A stretch of DNA of 64,000 nt from Tetmemena sp. SeJ-2015. Lineage: Eukaryota; Ciliophora; Spirotrichea; Sporadotrichida; Oxytrichidae. The translations under genes were made by a program, and so were the position numbers. Every line of letters starts with the position of its first letter. Positions within the stretch are counted from its first letter, which is position 1. The DNA is taken from positions 35,390-99,389 of the forward strand of contig JAJKFJ010021059.1 in NCBI GenBank assembly GCA_027382625.1. Reading direction: 5' to 3'. A model generated the notes under the pieces. That model did no database searches and was not told the DNA's origin. It saw nothing but the letters and a program-made list of their open reading frames with translations. Positions 39,582 through 51,700 of the stretch are shown piece after piece.

Positions 39582-41945
39582 ATGCTTTTCAGCAAGGCCA
39601 AGCAAAACTAAGTAGGCTCTGTTATGAGCGCTTAATTAGAAAGAGAAAGGAGTTTATCGTAAAAAGATTAATCAAGAAGTTCATTTTGTATATTTAATAG
39701 TCTTGAAGGAGAGGAACTAAGTTATTAAAAGACCAGGTAAAAGATCTAGATGATGTCCTAGAAAGCACTCGAAGTGCAGTCAAATGTCAAACTCAAGCAA
39801 CCAAACAATTTTTACACATCCAAAAATAAAGTTATCTCAAGCGTTAATAATCACTCACCCTAATAGTTTGAACATAGAAGCTTAAATAATGATAGTTCAT
39901 AAATCTTGTTTAAACCATCTACTCATAACTCAAGCTCACAAACTACGAAACTCACCAACAATATGCACTCCAGAAATCTACTTTAAAATCACAGATACCA
40001 CTATCAAACTCATCTTTTTTTACATTATCCAAATAAATAAGCTAAGATTTTACTATTAAAATATGAAAATGCAGCTATATTAGATAATAAAACATTCATA
40101 TTTTAAATAAATTAAAATCAAAAATTGATTCTTAAATAACTAAAGATAAAGAGGTCTTTTAGTTGCAATCAATTAACATTCGAACTAATTTGAATTAATT
40201 TTAATATATAGATAACATATTTTACAGTATGAAAACAAAATATGAATATCTATTTAACATTTCGCATTAAAAAATTAATTAAAGAAATATGACACATATA
40301 TTAGATAAAATAATAACTCTAAAATTTTGTTAAAATTGAAGTATATTTAAAGACAACAGTAGAAAAATATTAAAAACTTTGGACAATAGTTTATCATTTT
40401 TATATTTTTATTTACTATGATCTTAATGACTTTGAATAGTTTCCATTGAAAATGGAGAAAAGTAATTCACCTTTGTAATTCCAAATGTTTCAGACTCCCT
40501 AAAACACTCGGAATAGATTCTTACCCCACTCTAATTTCTCAATCAATTCAGACACCACAAACATAAGAAGGTTTATTCATGCCACTCAAATTTAAATACT
40601 CTTAATTCAAAATAGTTATATTAATTTTATCAAATCCAAGCACTCATATTAATATAACCTAAGCTAACACTAGTCCTGCTAAACATTCCTTTGAAAAAGT
40701 CCTAGGACCACAATTTATTTATATACAGTTAGCGAACTACTTCCACTAAAAACCCTTCTTCTTTCCTGCTTACAGGCAAATAATTTCAAGATATTACTCA
40801 ATAAACACAAACTACTCCAAATAAGTTAAAACATAACAAAACTAAATAAGACTCTCGCCAAAGAGGCATACAATATTCTAAACTAATTTAAGTCTTCTTA
40901 AAGTAAGAAGCAATAATCGTCTAAACAACTAAGGAATTCAAATAGTCCCTTTAGATCATTTATAAATTCAGATTCACCACAAGTCCATAATCACAATCTT
41001 CATATTATTTTACACACTCTCACTTACAATCCATTCGTCGAGCTGACATACTCTTAACTCTAATCTAGTCCAGATATTGTCACCAATTTTATTTTATCCC
41101 TTTGGCTAAGAAGCAGTTACTTTTGCTAATATTGCTTATTCAATTATATTTCATTCAACATTTCGTTATTCTTTTTAACTTTCAATAACACAAATTAGTC
41201 TTCTCCTTCAGTAGCCACAATCCAAAATTCTCAAACTCTTCCCATAAACTTCCACTACTATCAAGGCCCCCAAAATAAAGCCAGATTATCAAAGCCATAA
41301 TGGCGCAACCAAAGCTTAAATAAAAGTCATTAAGATTCTTCGTTTGAGGACAGCTCTGAGCCTATAAACCCTTATGAGGAGTTTCAAGCTTCTTAAATAA
41401 CAAGATAAAACTCCACTCAGATCAAAATCAACTCATAAACTTAATTTTAGTATCTCTTAAAAAATAAGAGTGCTTAATTTGTTGGCTGGGAAATAATTTC
41501 CTATAAAATTTTGATTAAGGTATAGTTGCAAGATAAATATGATAGAGATCATAGCCATGATGAATTAATATTTTAATTAGACCCAGATGAAGAGTATCTT
41601 TGCGAGGAAGTACATAATTATTAAAGTTTTTAAGTTAACTAGTCAGGAGAGGAGAATGGTCAAAGTTGCGATGGAGAGTCAGTGGAAGACTAAGAGCATG
41701 CTTTATATTCTGCTCATGATACTCATGAATTGAATACTAACGTTTATTAAAGACAGTGCTTCAATTAGAGTCAAGGATAAGGATATCAAGTATATCGCAA
41801 TTCTCAAACAGATAGTATTTAAAACTCTAAATCTATTCTCAGTATCAACAGCCATCGAACTATTTATAATCCTCAATTACAAAACTAAAAAGGATAGTCC
41901 TACTATTTAAAATAAATATTTTATTGCGAAGGCTCCTGCTTTTGA
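39582..41945 (+). CDS. Q/N/S-rich protein, unknown; IES-interrupted
   Basis: The Met at 39582 (MLFSKAKQNQVGSVMSAQLE) opens a frame that stays coding to about 40020: KALEVQSNVKLKQPNNFYTS and many Asn/Ser/His/Gln codons, with UAR common. A 400-bp AT-rich gap (about 40020-40440) is presumably eliminated. Coding resumes around 40470 and continues in at least two frames to 41000 and beyond. The C-terminal 120 residues (NGQSCDGESVEDQEHALYSA, TNVYQRQCFNQSQGQGYQVY) end at UGA 41945. It converges on the STPG gene, with stops 23 bp apart. A GPGAY segment just upstream (39285-39370) may belong to it, which would suggest a ciliary protein. Confidence 0.55.
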
Positions 41946-41968
41946 TTTCAATTTAAACTATTATTTCT

Positions 41969-42542
41969 TCATTTGAATTATTCTTGAGGAGTATCTCTCC
42001 ATTTAGCTAGTCTAAAGAGCATGCTTAATAGAAGATTATGATTACAGTGATGTGTAGCTATTTCCCTTGAGGTCTGGTGACTATTGCAAAGTCCGCCTTC
42101 ACTGAGTCCTAGTTCCAAGCATTTTTAGCGATCTGTAATGATTAACTTTATGAAATTACTTACCTAGTTTAGGAGAACCCTCTGCTTGGCTAAAGAGTAT
42201 ACCAGTATTTGATTTAAGGCAGAGAGGAGACTTGCATTTATTTTATCTTCCGATAAGGGCACCAGGCTACATAGAAGGCCTGGTCTGAAACATAGTTTTG
42301 ATTCCTTCTCCCAACTTATTATTGTTCATGTAAGTGAATGCGTGCACAAAGCTTGAGCTGTTCCTTCCTTTGCTCTACTCGTTAAATTGGAGTTATGCTC
42401 TTCTCTCAGCTGAAGTGTTCCTGAATGTTGCAGTGGTGGTCTCAAAATACTATCCTGGCCCACAAACACTATATAAAATATTACTCCCTCTATTTGGAGG
42501 AGACTGAAATCTGTCAGCAGTCCACAGACCAAATTAAGCCAT
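41969..42542 (-). CDS. STPG/SHIPPO-repeat (ODF3-like) ciliary protein
   Basis: Starts MAQFGLWTADRFQSPPNRGS. The next residues, YSVCGPGQYFETTTATFRN, have the GPGxY core of sperm-tail PG-rich repeats, followed by SFVHAFTYMNNNKLGEGIKT and a second, weaker PG (MQPGALIGR). A GT-AG intron begins at GTAAGT after GSPKL. The acceptor is uncertain between two AGs, giving either a short C-terminus ending at UGA 41969 or a longer beta-rich one that would overlap the + gene. I chose 41969 because it leaves convergent stops. STPG proteins line axonemal microtubules, fitting a ciliated cell. Short for the family; IESs were not needed. Confidence 0.65.
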
Positions 42543-43129
42543 CAAATAAATTAAATCCCCTAAATATTATATCCCAACCCATCATCAATTTTATGAATAG
42601 GAACAAACTTTAAATAAATACTGCATCAAGCTGATACTAATAAACCATTATATTTTAAACAATTTCAAAATTTATAAATTAGTCAAATTAAATTATTGCT
42701 GAGACACCCATTCTAATCGATAATTAATAAAATTACATTTAGAGTTCTTATCTATTTGTCAGTTCAAATATAAGAATGACCCTCCGCTTGTAGCTTTGTT
42801 AAATCTATTTTAAAATATTATGGCTTTATTTTCTAATAATCACAATTGCTTATGTAACAAAAAATATTCTCTCAAGCTTATTAAATATGCACATTCTTTA
42901 AAAACCTTAACTGGAAATTTTATTTTATAAGGTGTGCTTGCTGCCAAAATTATGAAGAATTCAAAGGTTTTAAAACTTAATTGTCTATTGATTAAGAATC
43001 ATTTAAGTTTGGTATCTTAAACTACCAGCCTATTTAATAACTTTACTTTATTATAAAAAGTAATTTTGGTTTCCAATTAATATTTTACAGTAATCTGTAA
43101 ATTTTAAGGTTTATTTGGTTAGCTGTATC
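42543..43129. other. AT-rich non-coding spacer
   Basis: About 590 bp of low-GC sequence between two minus-strand genes. It should contain the STPG gene promoter and the MDH 3' UTR. Nothing else is recognisable. Confidence 0.5.
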
Positions 43130-44389
43130 TCACTTGAGGAGGTGTTCAACTGCCTGTCTCTCTCCAAGGAGCTCGTCAACGGTCTTCTTGATCTTGGCAA
43201 CGCTGTCCTCGTCATCAAGGTTCAGTCCCTTCACAAGAGTGTACTTGCCATCCTTGGTGGTCACTGGGAATGAGAAGATCAGGCCCTCAGGGATACCGTA
43301 GGTCTTGCCGTCGGACAAGTAAGAGATAGATTGCCACTCGTTGCTTCCGAGAACCCAATCTCTCATGTGGTCGATGGCAGCTGAACCAGCTGAGGCAGCA
43401 GATGAGAGCTTTCTGAGCTTGATGATCTCAGCTCCTCTCTGCTGAACTCTGGGAGTGAACTCCTTGTTGATCCAGTCTCTGTCGACGAGGTCGGTGGCCT
43501 TCTTTCCCTTAACGGTGGCGTTTCTGATATCGGGATACATGGTGGGAGAGTGGTTACCCCAAACAGTGAGGTTCTTGATGTCAGTGACGGAGCTGCCAGT
43601 CTTGAGAGCGAGCTGGGTGAGGGCTCTGTTGTGGTCGAGTCTGGTCATGGCAGTGAAGTTCTCCTTGGGGATGTCCTTAGCGTAGTGCTGGGCGATCAAG
43701 CAGTTGGTGTTGGCAGGGTTTAAAAAATAAAGAATATTTTTCCAACGACGATGGTCTTAACGGTTCTCTTGGCGTGGTCATTGATGGCCTTGCCAGTATC
43801 GACGAAGATCTTTCCGTTGTCCTTAAGGAGGTCAGATCTCTCCATGCCTGGGCCTCTGGGCTTGGCTCCAATGAGGAAGCAGTAGTCGACATCCTTGAAA
43901 GCGACAGCCTGGCTGCTGGTAATGACAACCTCGTCCAAGAGAGGGAAGGCGCAATCGTGAAGCTCAGCCTGAACTCCCTTGAGGTTCTCCTCCATGTTGG
44001 GGAGATCCAAGAGGTGGAGAATAACTCTCTGGTTGGGACCCAAGAAAGCACCACTAAAAATAATTGGTTAGCATGCAATCGAAAAGAGAATAAAATAGAA
44101 GAAAGGATGTGCGAGAATAAGGATTCTCTCTCGTGAGAAAGAAAGATCTCAAAGATATGAAATCCTGCATCCTTTCACACTCATTATCTTCTACTATTTA
44201 GGCTGCATTTATCTAATTCATACCTGGCAAATAAATTATATATAATTCAGCAAGTCTGAAAAGAGTACCGTAGGCAATTTGACCAGCTGAGCCAGTTACA
44301 ACGATTCTCTTGGCGTCTCTGCTGGCAGTGGAGAAAGCTCTGGCAGCCTGTTGGGTTCTCTGGAGATTCTTGAAAGCCTTTGACAGCAT
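43130..44389 (-). CDS. Malate dehydrogenase (cytosolic-type family) with N-terminal targeting extension
   Basis: Starts [20 protein letters not shown], a basic, Ser/Ala-rich, amphipathic stretch typical of a mitochondrial presequence. The NAD-binding motif [16 protein letters not shown] follows, then [10 protein letters not shown]. After IES removal the sequence reads [17 protein letters not shown], then [15 protein letters not shown] (substrate-binding Arg) and [12 protein letters not shown] (catalytic His). It ends AVEHLLK-UGA. The sequence belongs to the cytosolic/chloroplast-like MDH group; a presequence on that type is a point of interest. The reaction is malate to oxaloacetate with NAD. 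Two IESs (20 and 23 bp) and one intron (about 44051-44226) are removed. MDSs are in normal order. Confidence 0.94.
43722..43741. other. 20-bp IES in MDH, pointer AAA (minus strand)
   Basis: TTT (AAA on the coding strand) at 43719-43721 and 43739-43741. Removal joins KTIVVG to [11 protein letters not shown], the invariant MDH motif. It is AT-rich with no GT-AG ends. Confidence 0.9.
44231..44253. other. 23-bp IES in MDH, pointer TTGC (minus strand)
   Basis: GCAA (TTGC on the coding strand) at 44227-44230 and 44250-44253. Removal makes CTTGCCAG followed at once by a GT-AG intron (GTATGAATTAG to TTTTTAG). The result is [15 protein letters not shown], as in other MDHs. The IES and the intron are therefore separated by only a few exon bases. 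Confidence 0.85.
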
Positions 44390-44479
44390 TGTGTTTACTT
44401 ATATCTTTTAATTCAATAATTATAGCCTTAATCACAAATAAAGATTAAACGTCACCGGTAAAGCTTGTTTCGCACTGAT

Positions 44480-45403
44480 TCATTACAAATCTTATTTCTT
44501 TCTTAATTTTGCATCATTAGAGATAATTAAAAGTTTTCAAAAGTTATATTTGTTAGGGTTGCTTTTAACTTGCTTCGTAGGATATATAATTGTGCTCTGT
44601 CTTGGAGAATAGCCTGACCCATGGCTTGAAATTATTTGATTATGAAACTCCTTTCTTTATTGTAGAGGGAGGTTCTGTTATTTTGGTAATTTGATTGATG
44701 ATCTTTCCGTCTTTGGCGGATTATAAGTGAATCCAAATAGCATATTTTCACTTTCATCCCCAATCATCTAACTCATCGTATTATCTCCCTCCCTTAGTTA
44801 AGGCACTTGCTTATAATGGTCTTGTCTTTCAGTGTATATTTGGCTGTTATGATTCTAGGACAAAATAAGAGTTGAATCATTAGCAGGCTCTGGATTACTT
44901 TCTTCCTCAACAATATTGCTTATTTACTTCTGATTGTAACCAAAATGAGGCTAGCTCTAATTCTCATTTTGATGATTTCCATTCTCTTGTCTCATTCTGC
45001 TGATTTCATTTTGTATGCTACTATGGCCAGATGTAGTTTGTGTCTTAGAGTTTTCCTTATTTTACAGATTTTAAGATTTATTGTGGATTTTGATAAGAAC
45101 GGAGCCGTTTGAGATCTTTTTATCCCTAGAGAGCTTGCCCTCTTTTTGCATAAGCTCAGTCACTAGTTTCTAAATTTCCTTTTTGAGAGACTTAACTTCG
45201 TTAACGTAGAAACCATTTTAAAATAAGCAATCTTAGGTAGAATTTCTTTAAGTCAAAGGAGGGTTCAAATATTGTGCCTGGTCACTAGTAAATTACTTAT
45301 CTGCTTGCTTTGTAGGGGAAATGCTTTTAAAACTATGATTAGCAGGAAATGCTACACTATCTTTGATGTTTAAGAAACTGTTATTATCCCTAAATTGTTG
45401 CAT
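44480..45403 (-). CDS. N/Q/S-rich protein with short coiled coil, unknown
   Basis: A single uninterrupted 307-codon frame with UAR as Gln, starting MQQFRDNNSFLNIKDSVAFP. Residues 75-105 are heptad-like (NEVKSLKKEIQKLVTELMQK). The rest is Asn/Gln/Ser-rich with many UAG/UAA codons (NGNHQNENQSQPHFGYNQKQ). It ends LRKKQDLQ-UGA. No IES, intron or known domain. Its start lies about 80 bp from MDH's start on the same strand side, so MDH's promoter must lie inside or beyond its 3' UTR region. Confidence 0.72.
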
Positions 45404-45532
45404 ATTTTCATATCTATTTTTCTTCTTGACGAGGTTTACTTAGCTTATAATTATTACAACGTAATAAATATAATAACATATTCTAATTTTTTAAAAAAAA
45501 ATATAATAATAATAATAATAATTAAAGGGAAT

Positions 45533-46030
45533 TAAAGGGCCCCCGGCATAAATAAGATAGGCCGTACGTCAATGTTTATTGCTGTGACGCACTTATCTGA
45601 CGCACACAAAACTACCCCGCCGAATAGGATATTAAACACGTGGCACCCCCGACCACCTCACACTCTGAGCAGAACCCCCGGCTTCTGCAGACCACCAAAA
45701 AAACCTAAAAGGAGAAAAAAAATCCGGTAGCTTCGGACCGAGAGCAAGTCCGCTGCTCCCCTAGCGTCTGGCTTCGCTGTCCAACTGCATGACTGGGGTG
45801 TTTGCCCATAGATCTCGTCCCTCCCCGCCTACAAGGATTAGGAGGGTGAGTGGGAACCACTCACCTTTTGATTATCTCTCCATGAGCAGCTCAACCCCCT
45901 TCCCCAGGGCTTCGCTGCCATTATCCCTTTCCTCTTTTAAAGCCTCACCCACCAGCCAATGGATTACCAAACCAGAAAGCCTTCAGGGAAAGGGCGACCG
46001 GTGCCTAGTGCCGTCGGGTGCGTCCTGAAT
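45533..46030. repeat. GC-rich island between A/T tracts (possible retroposon or ncRNA)
   Basis: About 500 bp of markedly GC-rich sequence starting near GGGCCCCCGGC. It is bounded on the left by an (ATA/AAT)n tract and on the right by A-runs broken by single T. No frame has coding texture. Several local hairpins are visible, such as GGTAGCTTCGGACC. An A-rich 3' flank is what a SINE-like retroposon on the + strand would leave, but I found no convincing Pol III A/B boxes and no clear target-site duplication. Structured RNA is the other option. Confidence 0.4.
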
Positions 46031-48360
46031 TTTAACTTTCTAATTTAATTATAAAAAAAAAATAAAAAAAAATAAAAAAATATAATTTTTAAATTCCTTT
46101 TAAATTTAATAACTAAAAATTTTAAAGAAGAGTTCAGTTATTATTCTAATAAATTTAGGCTATATGATAACTTACATCCTCGATAGTTAATTACTTATTG
46201 TTATTAATATATTTTAGTTTAGTCAATAAATCTATATTACAAATTCAATAGTTAAAAAACATTTTTTGAAAATTGAAAGAGGCTTTACAAATCTTTAATA
46301 ACGACAACATTATAAAATTTATTTAAATTTATTAATTCAAATAAATGCTCCCATTTTTTATTATAAATTTGTTTTAAACTAGTAAAAGTCATACAAAAAG
46401 TGCTACTAAGATTATAGCTTACTTATTTAAGAATATTCATAGAACTTTATATCATTAAGAATGGTCTGCTAATTAGCTTAATTAAAATTATTGGTATTCA
46501 TCTGGAGCAAATTAACTCAATTTTTACTCTTCCCTATAATTAAATATCATAATTAAATAAATATTAATCTTTAATTGATTTTATATCGATAATGTTTTAT
46601 ATTATAGTGATTTCTGCAAATTTCTTTAATCATAAATATTGGACTAGTTATCAGATCCTATCATGCTCTAGAGTTAAGCATTTATTCTGTTTTTATTATA
46701 CTCAAAATACAATTTAATTTCAGAGTTTCATTTCATTACGAATATAAGAAAATTTATTTTGTATTTATCAAATTAATATATTTATCATATTATTCATCTT
46801 TCTTCAAAATTAGGGAAAACTTATTTTAAATATGTAATCTTTAATTATGAATTGATTCTAAAAAGAATAATTCATTATTTTTTAATTAAATAATTAATTG
46901 ATAAAAGATTGAAGGATATTTGATTTTTCAAGATCAGTTTGCGCATATAAATTAAGGTTACTTGAAAATGAAGACAAAGATGTTCTTGTTCTAGATGATT
47001 ATTGAGGCTGCTAATTCTAGCTAATATTTGAGGCTGGTATCATACTTTACCTAATAGAAGAGTATAGGGTGTGAGTATTTTTGAAACTGCTTCCAATTTC
47101 CAAAACTGAATTGCTATGCTGAAATTATTTGAATGGGTAAATTATTTTATATTTTTTAAATTGCAATCAATTTTTTATATTTTATTTAAATTTTAATTTT
47201 ATTTTTCCAAATTATTTTTCAGTGCTTAAATTAACAATCTTCTCGTAAATAATATCGTCTTAAAATTTTGTTATACTTATTTTCACGAAAAAGAAAATAT
47301 TTTATTTATTAATTTTCAAATTAAATTTCTTATTTTACAATTACTAATATTTATGGCCTCTAAATTATTTTTATTTCAATGTTGGATTTCTAAAGCATGT
47401 TTGTTTACTATTTTCATACTCCTCATTTTATTTTAAAATAGTGTCAAGATATTTACTAATTTTATCTAAAAGCAGGGCAGAGAATATATGAATTCTAATT
47501 ATTCTCTGATAAATCATTTTCAGCCAACTCCCTTGCGCTAGGTATATAAATTAGCAAAATTAATTATTATAATAAACAAAATTCCATTAATTTATTATGT
47601 ATAAATAGCAGAAAAATTAGCTAGGATTGCTTTATTTTTTTAGCATATTTTTAATGCTTCAGATTAAAGAAGATTTTTATCTACACTTATAGAGTGTATA
47701 CTACTATGTGTATCTTAAACTTTATATATAGAATAAACTACTAATTATCTAACAATTCATCACATTTTAAGTTTAAGAAAATAATTATACAAGCTTTTAT
47801 AAACCTATTATATCTATATAAAATTATATTATTAATTATTAATGGAATGAAATAATTCCTCTTTACATCTCTATAGCAAAAAAATTAGTCAAAAATTTTA
47901 GCTTCCAATTTCTCTATCGCAAACAAATATTTATTTTAAGATTTCGTTATTTATAAATGCTTTAATGATGCTTATTTGAGACATGAAAGTAATATCTCTT
48001 TAAAAAAGAAGAAGAATTTTTCTAAAGACTTAGTTCTCTTTATAATAATTTTCTATAAATTTTGCTAAGATTTGTGAGAATATATTTAATTAACAATTCT
48101 ATAAATATAACAGAATTTTATGCTTTAGAATTTAAATTAAACATTTTATTTTCAATTTAAATTTATGTTAATATATAAAAATTTACTAAGATTGAACAAG
48201 TTCAATACCAATTAGATTTTAATCGCCACAATAAATATATGCTTTTTATTTTAGTTCTCCTATTTAAATTAAAGCCAAAAATTATAATTATTTACTTGAT
48301 AAAATAATTAAATTCACTTATTGGCGTTATTTTAGTCGGAAATAAAATTAAAATCGGTAA
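46031..48360. other. 2.3-kb AT-rich desert
   Basis: Very low GC throughout, no frame with coding texture, no long repeat recognised by eye. Likely germline-limited DNA. At 48375-48480 a small more balanced patch follows, also without a gene. Confidence 0.6.
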
Positions 48361-48700
48361 TTGGTTAAAATAATAAATGAAGCTTTGCAACTTCGTGGCA
48401 ATCGAAATCGATCAAACACCCCTCGCTCTGTAGCTTGCTTGATAGTTCATGCCCCTCTCAGCGGCGAGATATGAAGCTAACATAAATTTTAATTTCCAAC
48501 ATCATCTTCTTCTGAACTCGTGTCTCTTATAACTCTTGAATGAGCGATCCCACACAAAAGTCGCAAGGATGAAAAGAATTTGATGCTGAATCTTATGGTC
48601 TAATAATTATTTAAAGAGGTCACACTTCAACTTTCACTGATTTGTTCCATTTTAATTTTTTTTTATTAAATTCTCAAATATAATTCTATTTAGAATCATT

Positions 48701-51700
48701 TCAGCTATATAATTTATAATGAATATATTTTCTTTGAATACTCTTATAATAAAATATTTATAAATTTAATTGATTAAATTGAATATCAATCTTCTTAATT
48801 TTCTTAGAGTATTGAGACTCTTGATTGATTAAAGCAAAAGATTTTGCGTTTGGATATTTTGTATTTAGTTCATTACAAAATCTAGTTTGCTATTATTCAT
48901 TAGTATTTTTTTATTTGGTGTTTGAAATAGAATTGCGATGAGACTGTGAGCCATTCCTTTTGATGCTACTAGAACTTTTATTTCTTTTCTTCTGTTTTAA
49001 GTTATATAAATCTTATACCAACTGTTTGATCTCTATGTCTTTATCAGTTTGCTTCTAATCTAAGTCCTCTTTTAATTTTAGATTTATTGCCTTTAGTTAT
49101 TCTATTTCAACTTTAAGCTTTTTTATTTAGGCTTTGAGACTATCTGCCTCTTTTTTAAGCTCCTAATGCTTTTCGTTTTAGGACTTCAAACTATCTATTA
49201 AAATAAATAATAGTCTTTGGTCTTTGCTTAAGATTTGGATTCTCTGTCTTTTAGGAGAGTATATAACTTCTTAAACTTTTTTGCTTCTTCTTTGGAGTGC
49301 TCAAGCTATTCAACTATGGACTAATGAGACTGCAGTTTAGAGTTCAATTGCTTGATAGTAATTTCCAGTTACAATATCTGATTCTTTGTCTCCAATTTAT
49401 TTTTAGATAATAATTTTTCTAATTTATCGCACTTCTCTCTCAGCTCTTCCTTCTCATACTGTATCCTACCCTGTTCACCATTATCAATCAGATTTCATAT
49501 AATATTTTATATTCTATATTTCCATAGTAACATTCAGAACTTTCTCAATTTCATTATTTTAAATTAGTTATGCATAATACATCCAGAATTAATTATGTGT
49601 AATTTTTTACTCATTTTTTTTAAAAGTAAGGACTCCAATTTCATTTCTAATGCACTATCTAAAATGAGTTGATTAAATGCTAAGTCATAATTCATACCAA
49701 AAGCATTCCTCAGTTTCCGAATTAAAATGAATTTAATTTTAAATTAATAAATCAATCTATAGATTATATCAAGATTCCTTCACTATGGATATCAACTAAT
49801 AATTAATCACCTTTTACTAATTCCGATTTTTTATAATTGCCATCTATATTCAGTAAAAATAAATAAAAAGGTAACTTGAACTAATTGAATTATTACTGCA
49901 ACTCTATTATTTGTATTTTACTGTGATGCTCGTTTACAACTCTTTCATATTATATTTCTGCATCTTTAACCTTATTTTCATACATTTTTATTACATTTTA
50001 TAGTCTGTCTATTTCACTTATTAAATATTCCTTGTCTTCCTCCACAGCCTCTAATTGCTCTTTAGCTCTCTAATCCATTTATTTCTTCAGGTGTTCTATT
50101 TCATGTTATTTCATTGACTGAAGTTGTTCTATTTTTTATCTTGTCTCTTCAAATAGCTTTTAAAGCTTCTGCTTATGATCCTACTCCTTTAAATCTATTT
50201 GTAACTTTCTTAGTTCATCCTTGCTCTGAAGTTGATCTTCTAAACTCTTATTCTAAATTACTAATATACTACAAATTATAGTATAGGATGAATTTGATTA
50301 GTAGAACGAAAATAGTTTTCTCTAAAATATCAGTAGATATATTTGCACTTAATTTATTTGCGGCTTTATATTGCTAGCTAATTATAAAAATGCAGCCTTG
50401 AAAGGTTTAAAATAACATATTTTAATTTTATCCACATTATCTACTAAAGCTCACGGCAAGCTCGTTGTCATTGAGAGTCATGGTGATTGAGCTAAGTAAA
50501 AATCGGCACCACAAAAGGCAGAGAGTACTCCAGAGTTGTTCCTTGCAGCTGGTCGCTCCTCAGCACTCAAAGCGAGAGCAAGTGAAGCTAGACCATTTTT
50601 TCGGGAAAGGAAGGTTCGAGCAATGGTGGATGCCTCCTCCCCGCTTCAGAGCGAGTGGCAGCACCCTAACCCAGCCGAGTCAAGGACACTTGGCTTGAAC
50701 CTGACGCAGAGCAAGTGACTTTAGTGTAGCTGCAGTAAAGGTTAATCTGCAGGTAGTATCCAAATTTTGATTCCAGTAGATCTTAAGTTTTCAATAGTAA
50801 GAGCCTCCCTTATTAGGTAATAATTATAATTTGTCATTTTATTATCATGATCTACTCTACTCTAATTTAAGCCACAATTTTAAAAATGCACTTTTTATTT
50901 TCCAAGCTACTTTCTGCTCTAACCCTTCCTAAATTATCATCAAGATACCCTCCAACAACTGTGACCAAGTTCATTTACTATCTCTTAAAGCTTAATGAAC
51001 CACTTTACTTTATAATTTCGAAGTGATCCTAATTTCATTATCATATCTAAGGTTTTGACTGAGATAATCGCCCAATAACTAATGCAGCTCTGTGATGATG
51101 TTTATTTTCCTTCATTTTTCATCTTAATTAATAAATCCAGCATATTAATTATAGCTTTATTATTTAATCTACTACTGTTATTTTAGATAAAAACTAATTC
51201 TTATCAACTAATCATATTCATAAAATATTATAAAACTTAAAGCAATAATCTTTTGATTCTTATCAGAGATGGCGGCCTCGAGTTCAGTCTGTAGACTATG
51301 ACACTTAATTGCAAGTTGCTGGTTTTCTGTTCTGAATTGACTGTTTATTTTTCTCTCAGTATTGAAGTCATCCCTCGCATTATTAAGTTGAACGTTAAAG
51401 TTGTTGCTTAATTTATTAAGTTGAATTTGAAGGTCACTTATTTTCTTTTCATACTCCATAATTTGCTCCTATACTCCGTTTTAAGCTTAGTTGCTGCTGC
51501 TCTGAAGCAAATAACTAGGAATTTAAATATAATTTTAGTTGTAGTTTCTTAATCTTCCTTGGTTATCTGCAAAGTTAATTATAATTTAAAAAATAAGTTT
51601 ATTTAAGTTTGCAACATTTTATCATACAATCTTTTCTGCTAACTCTCTCTTTCAATCAAATCTTATAAACTAAAATCAATTCATAAAGTCTGTTATTTAT

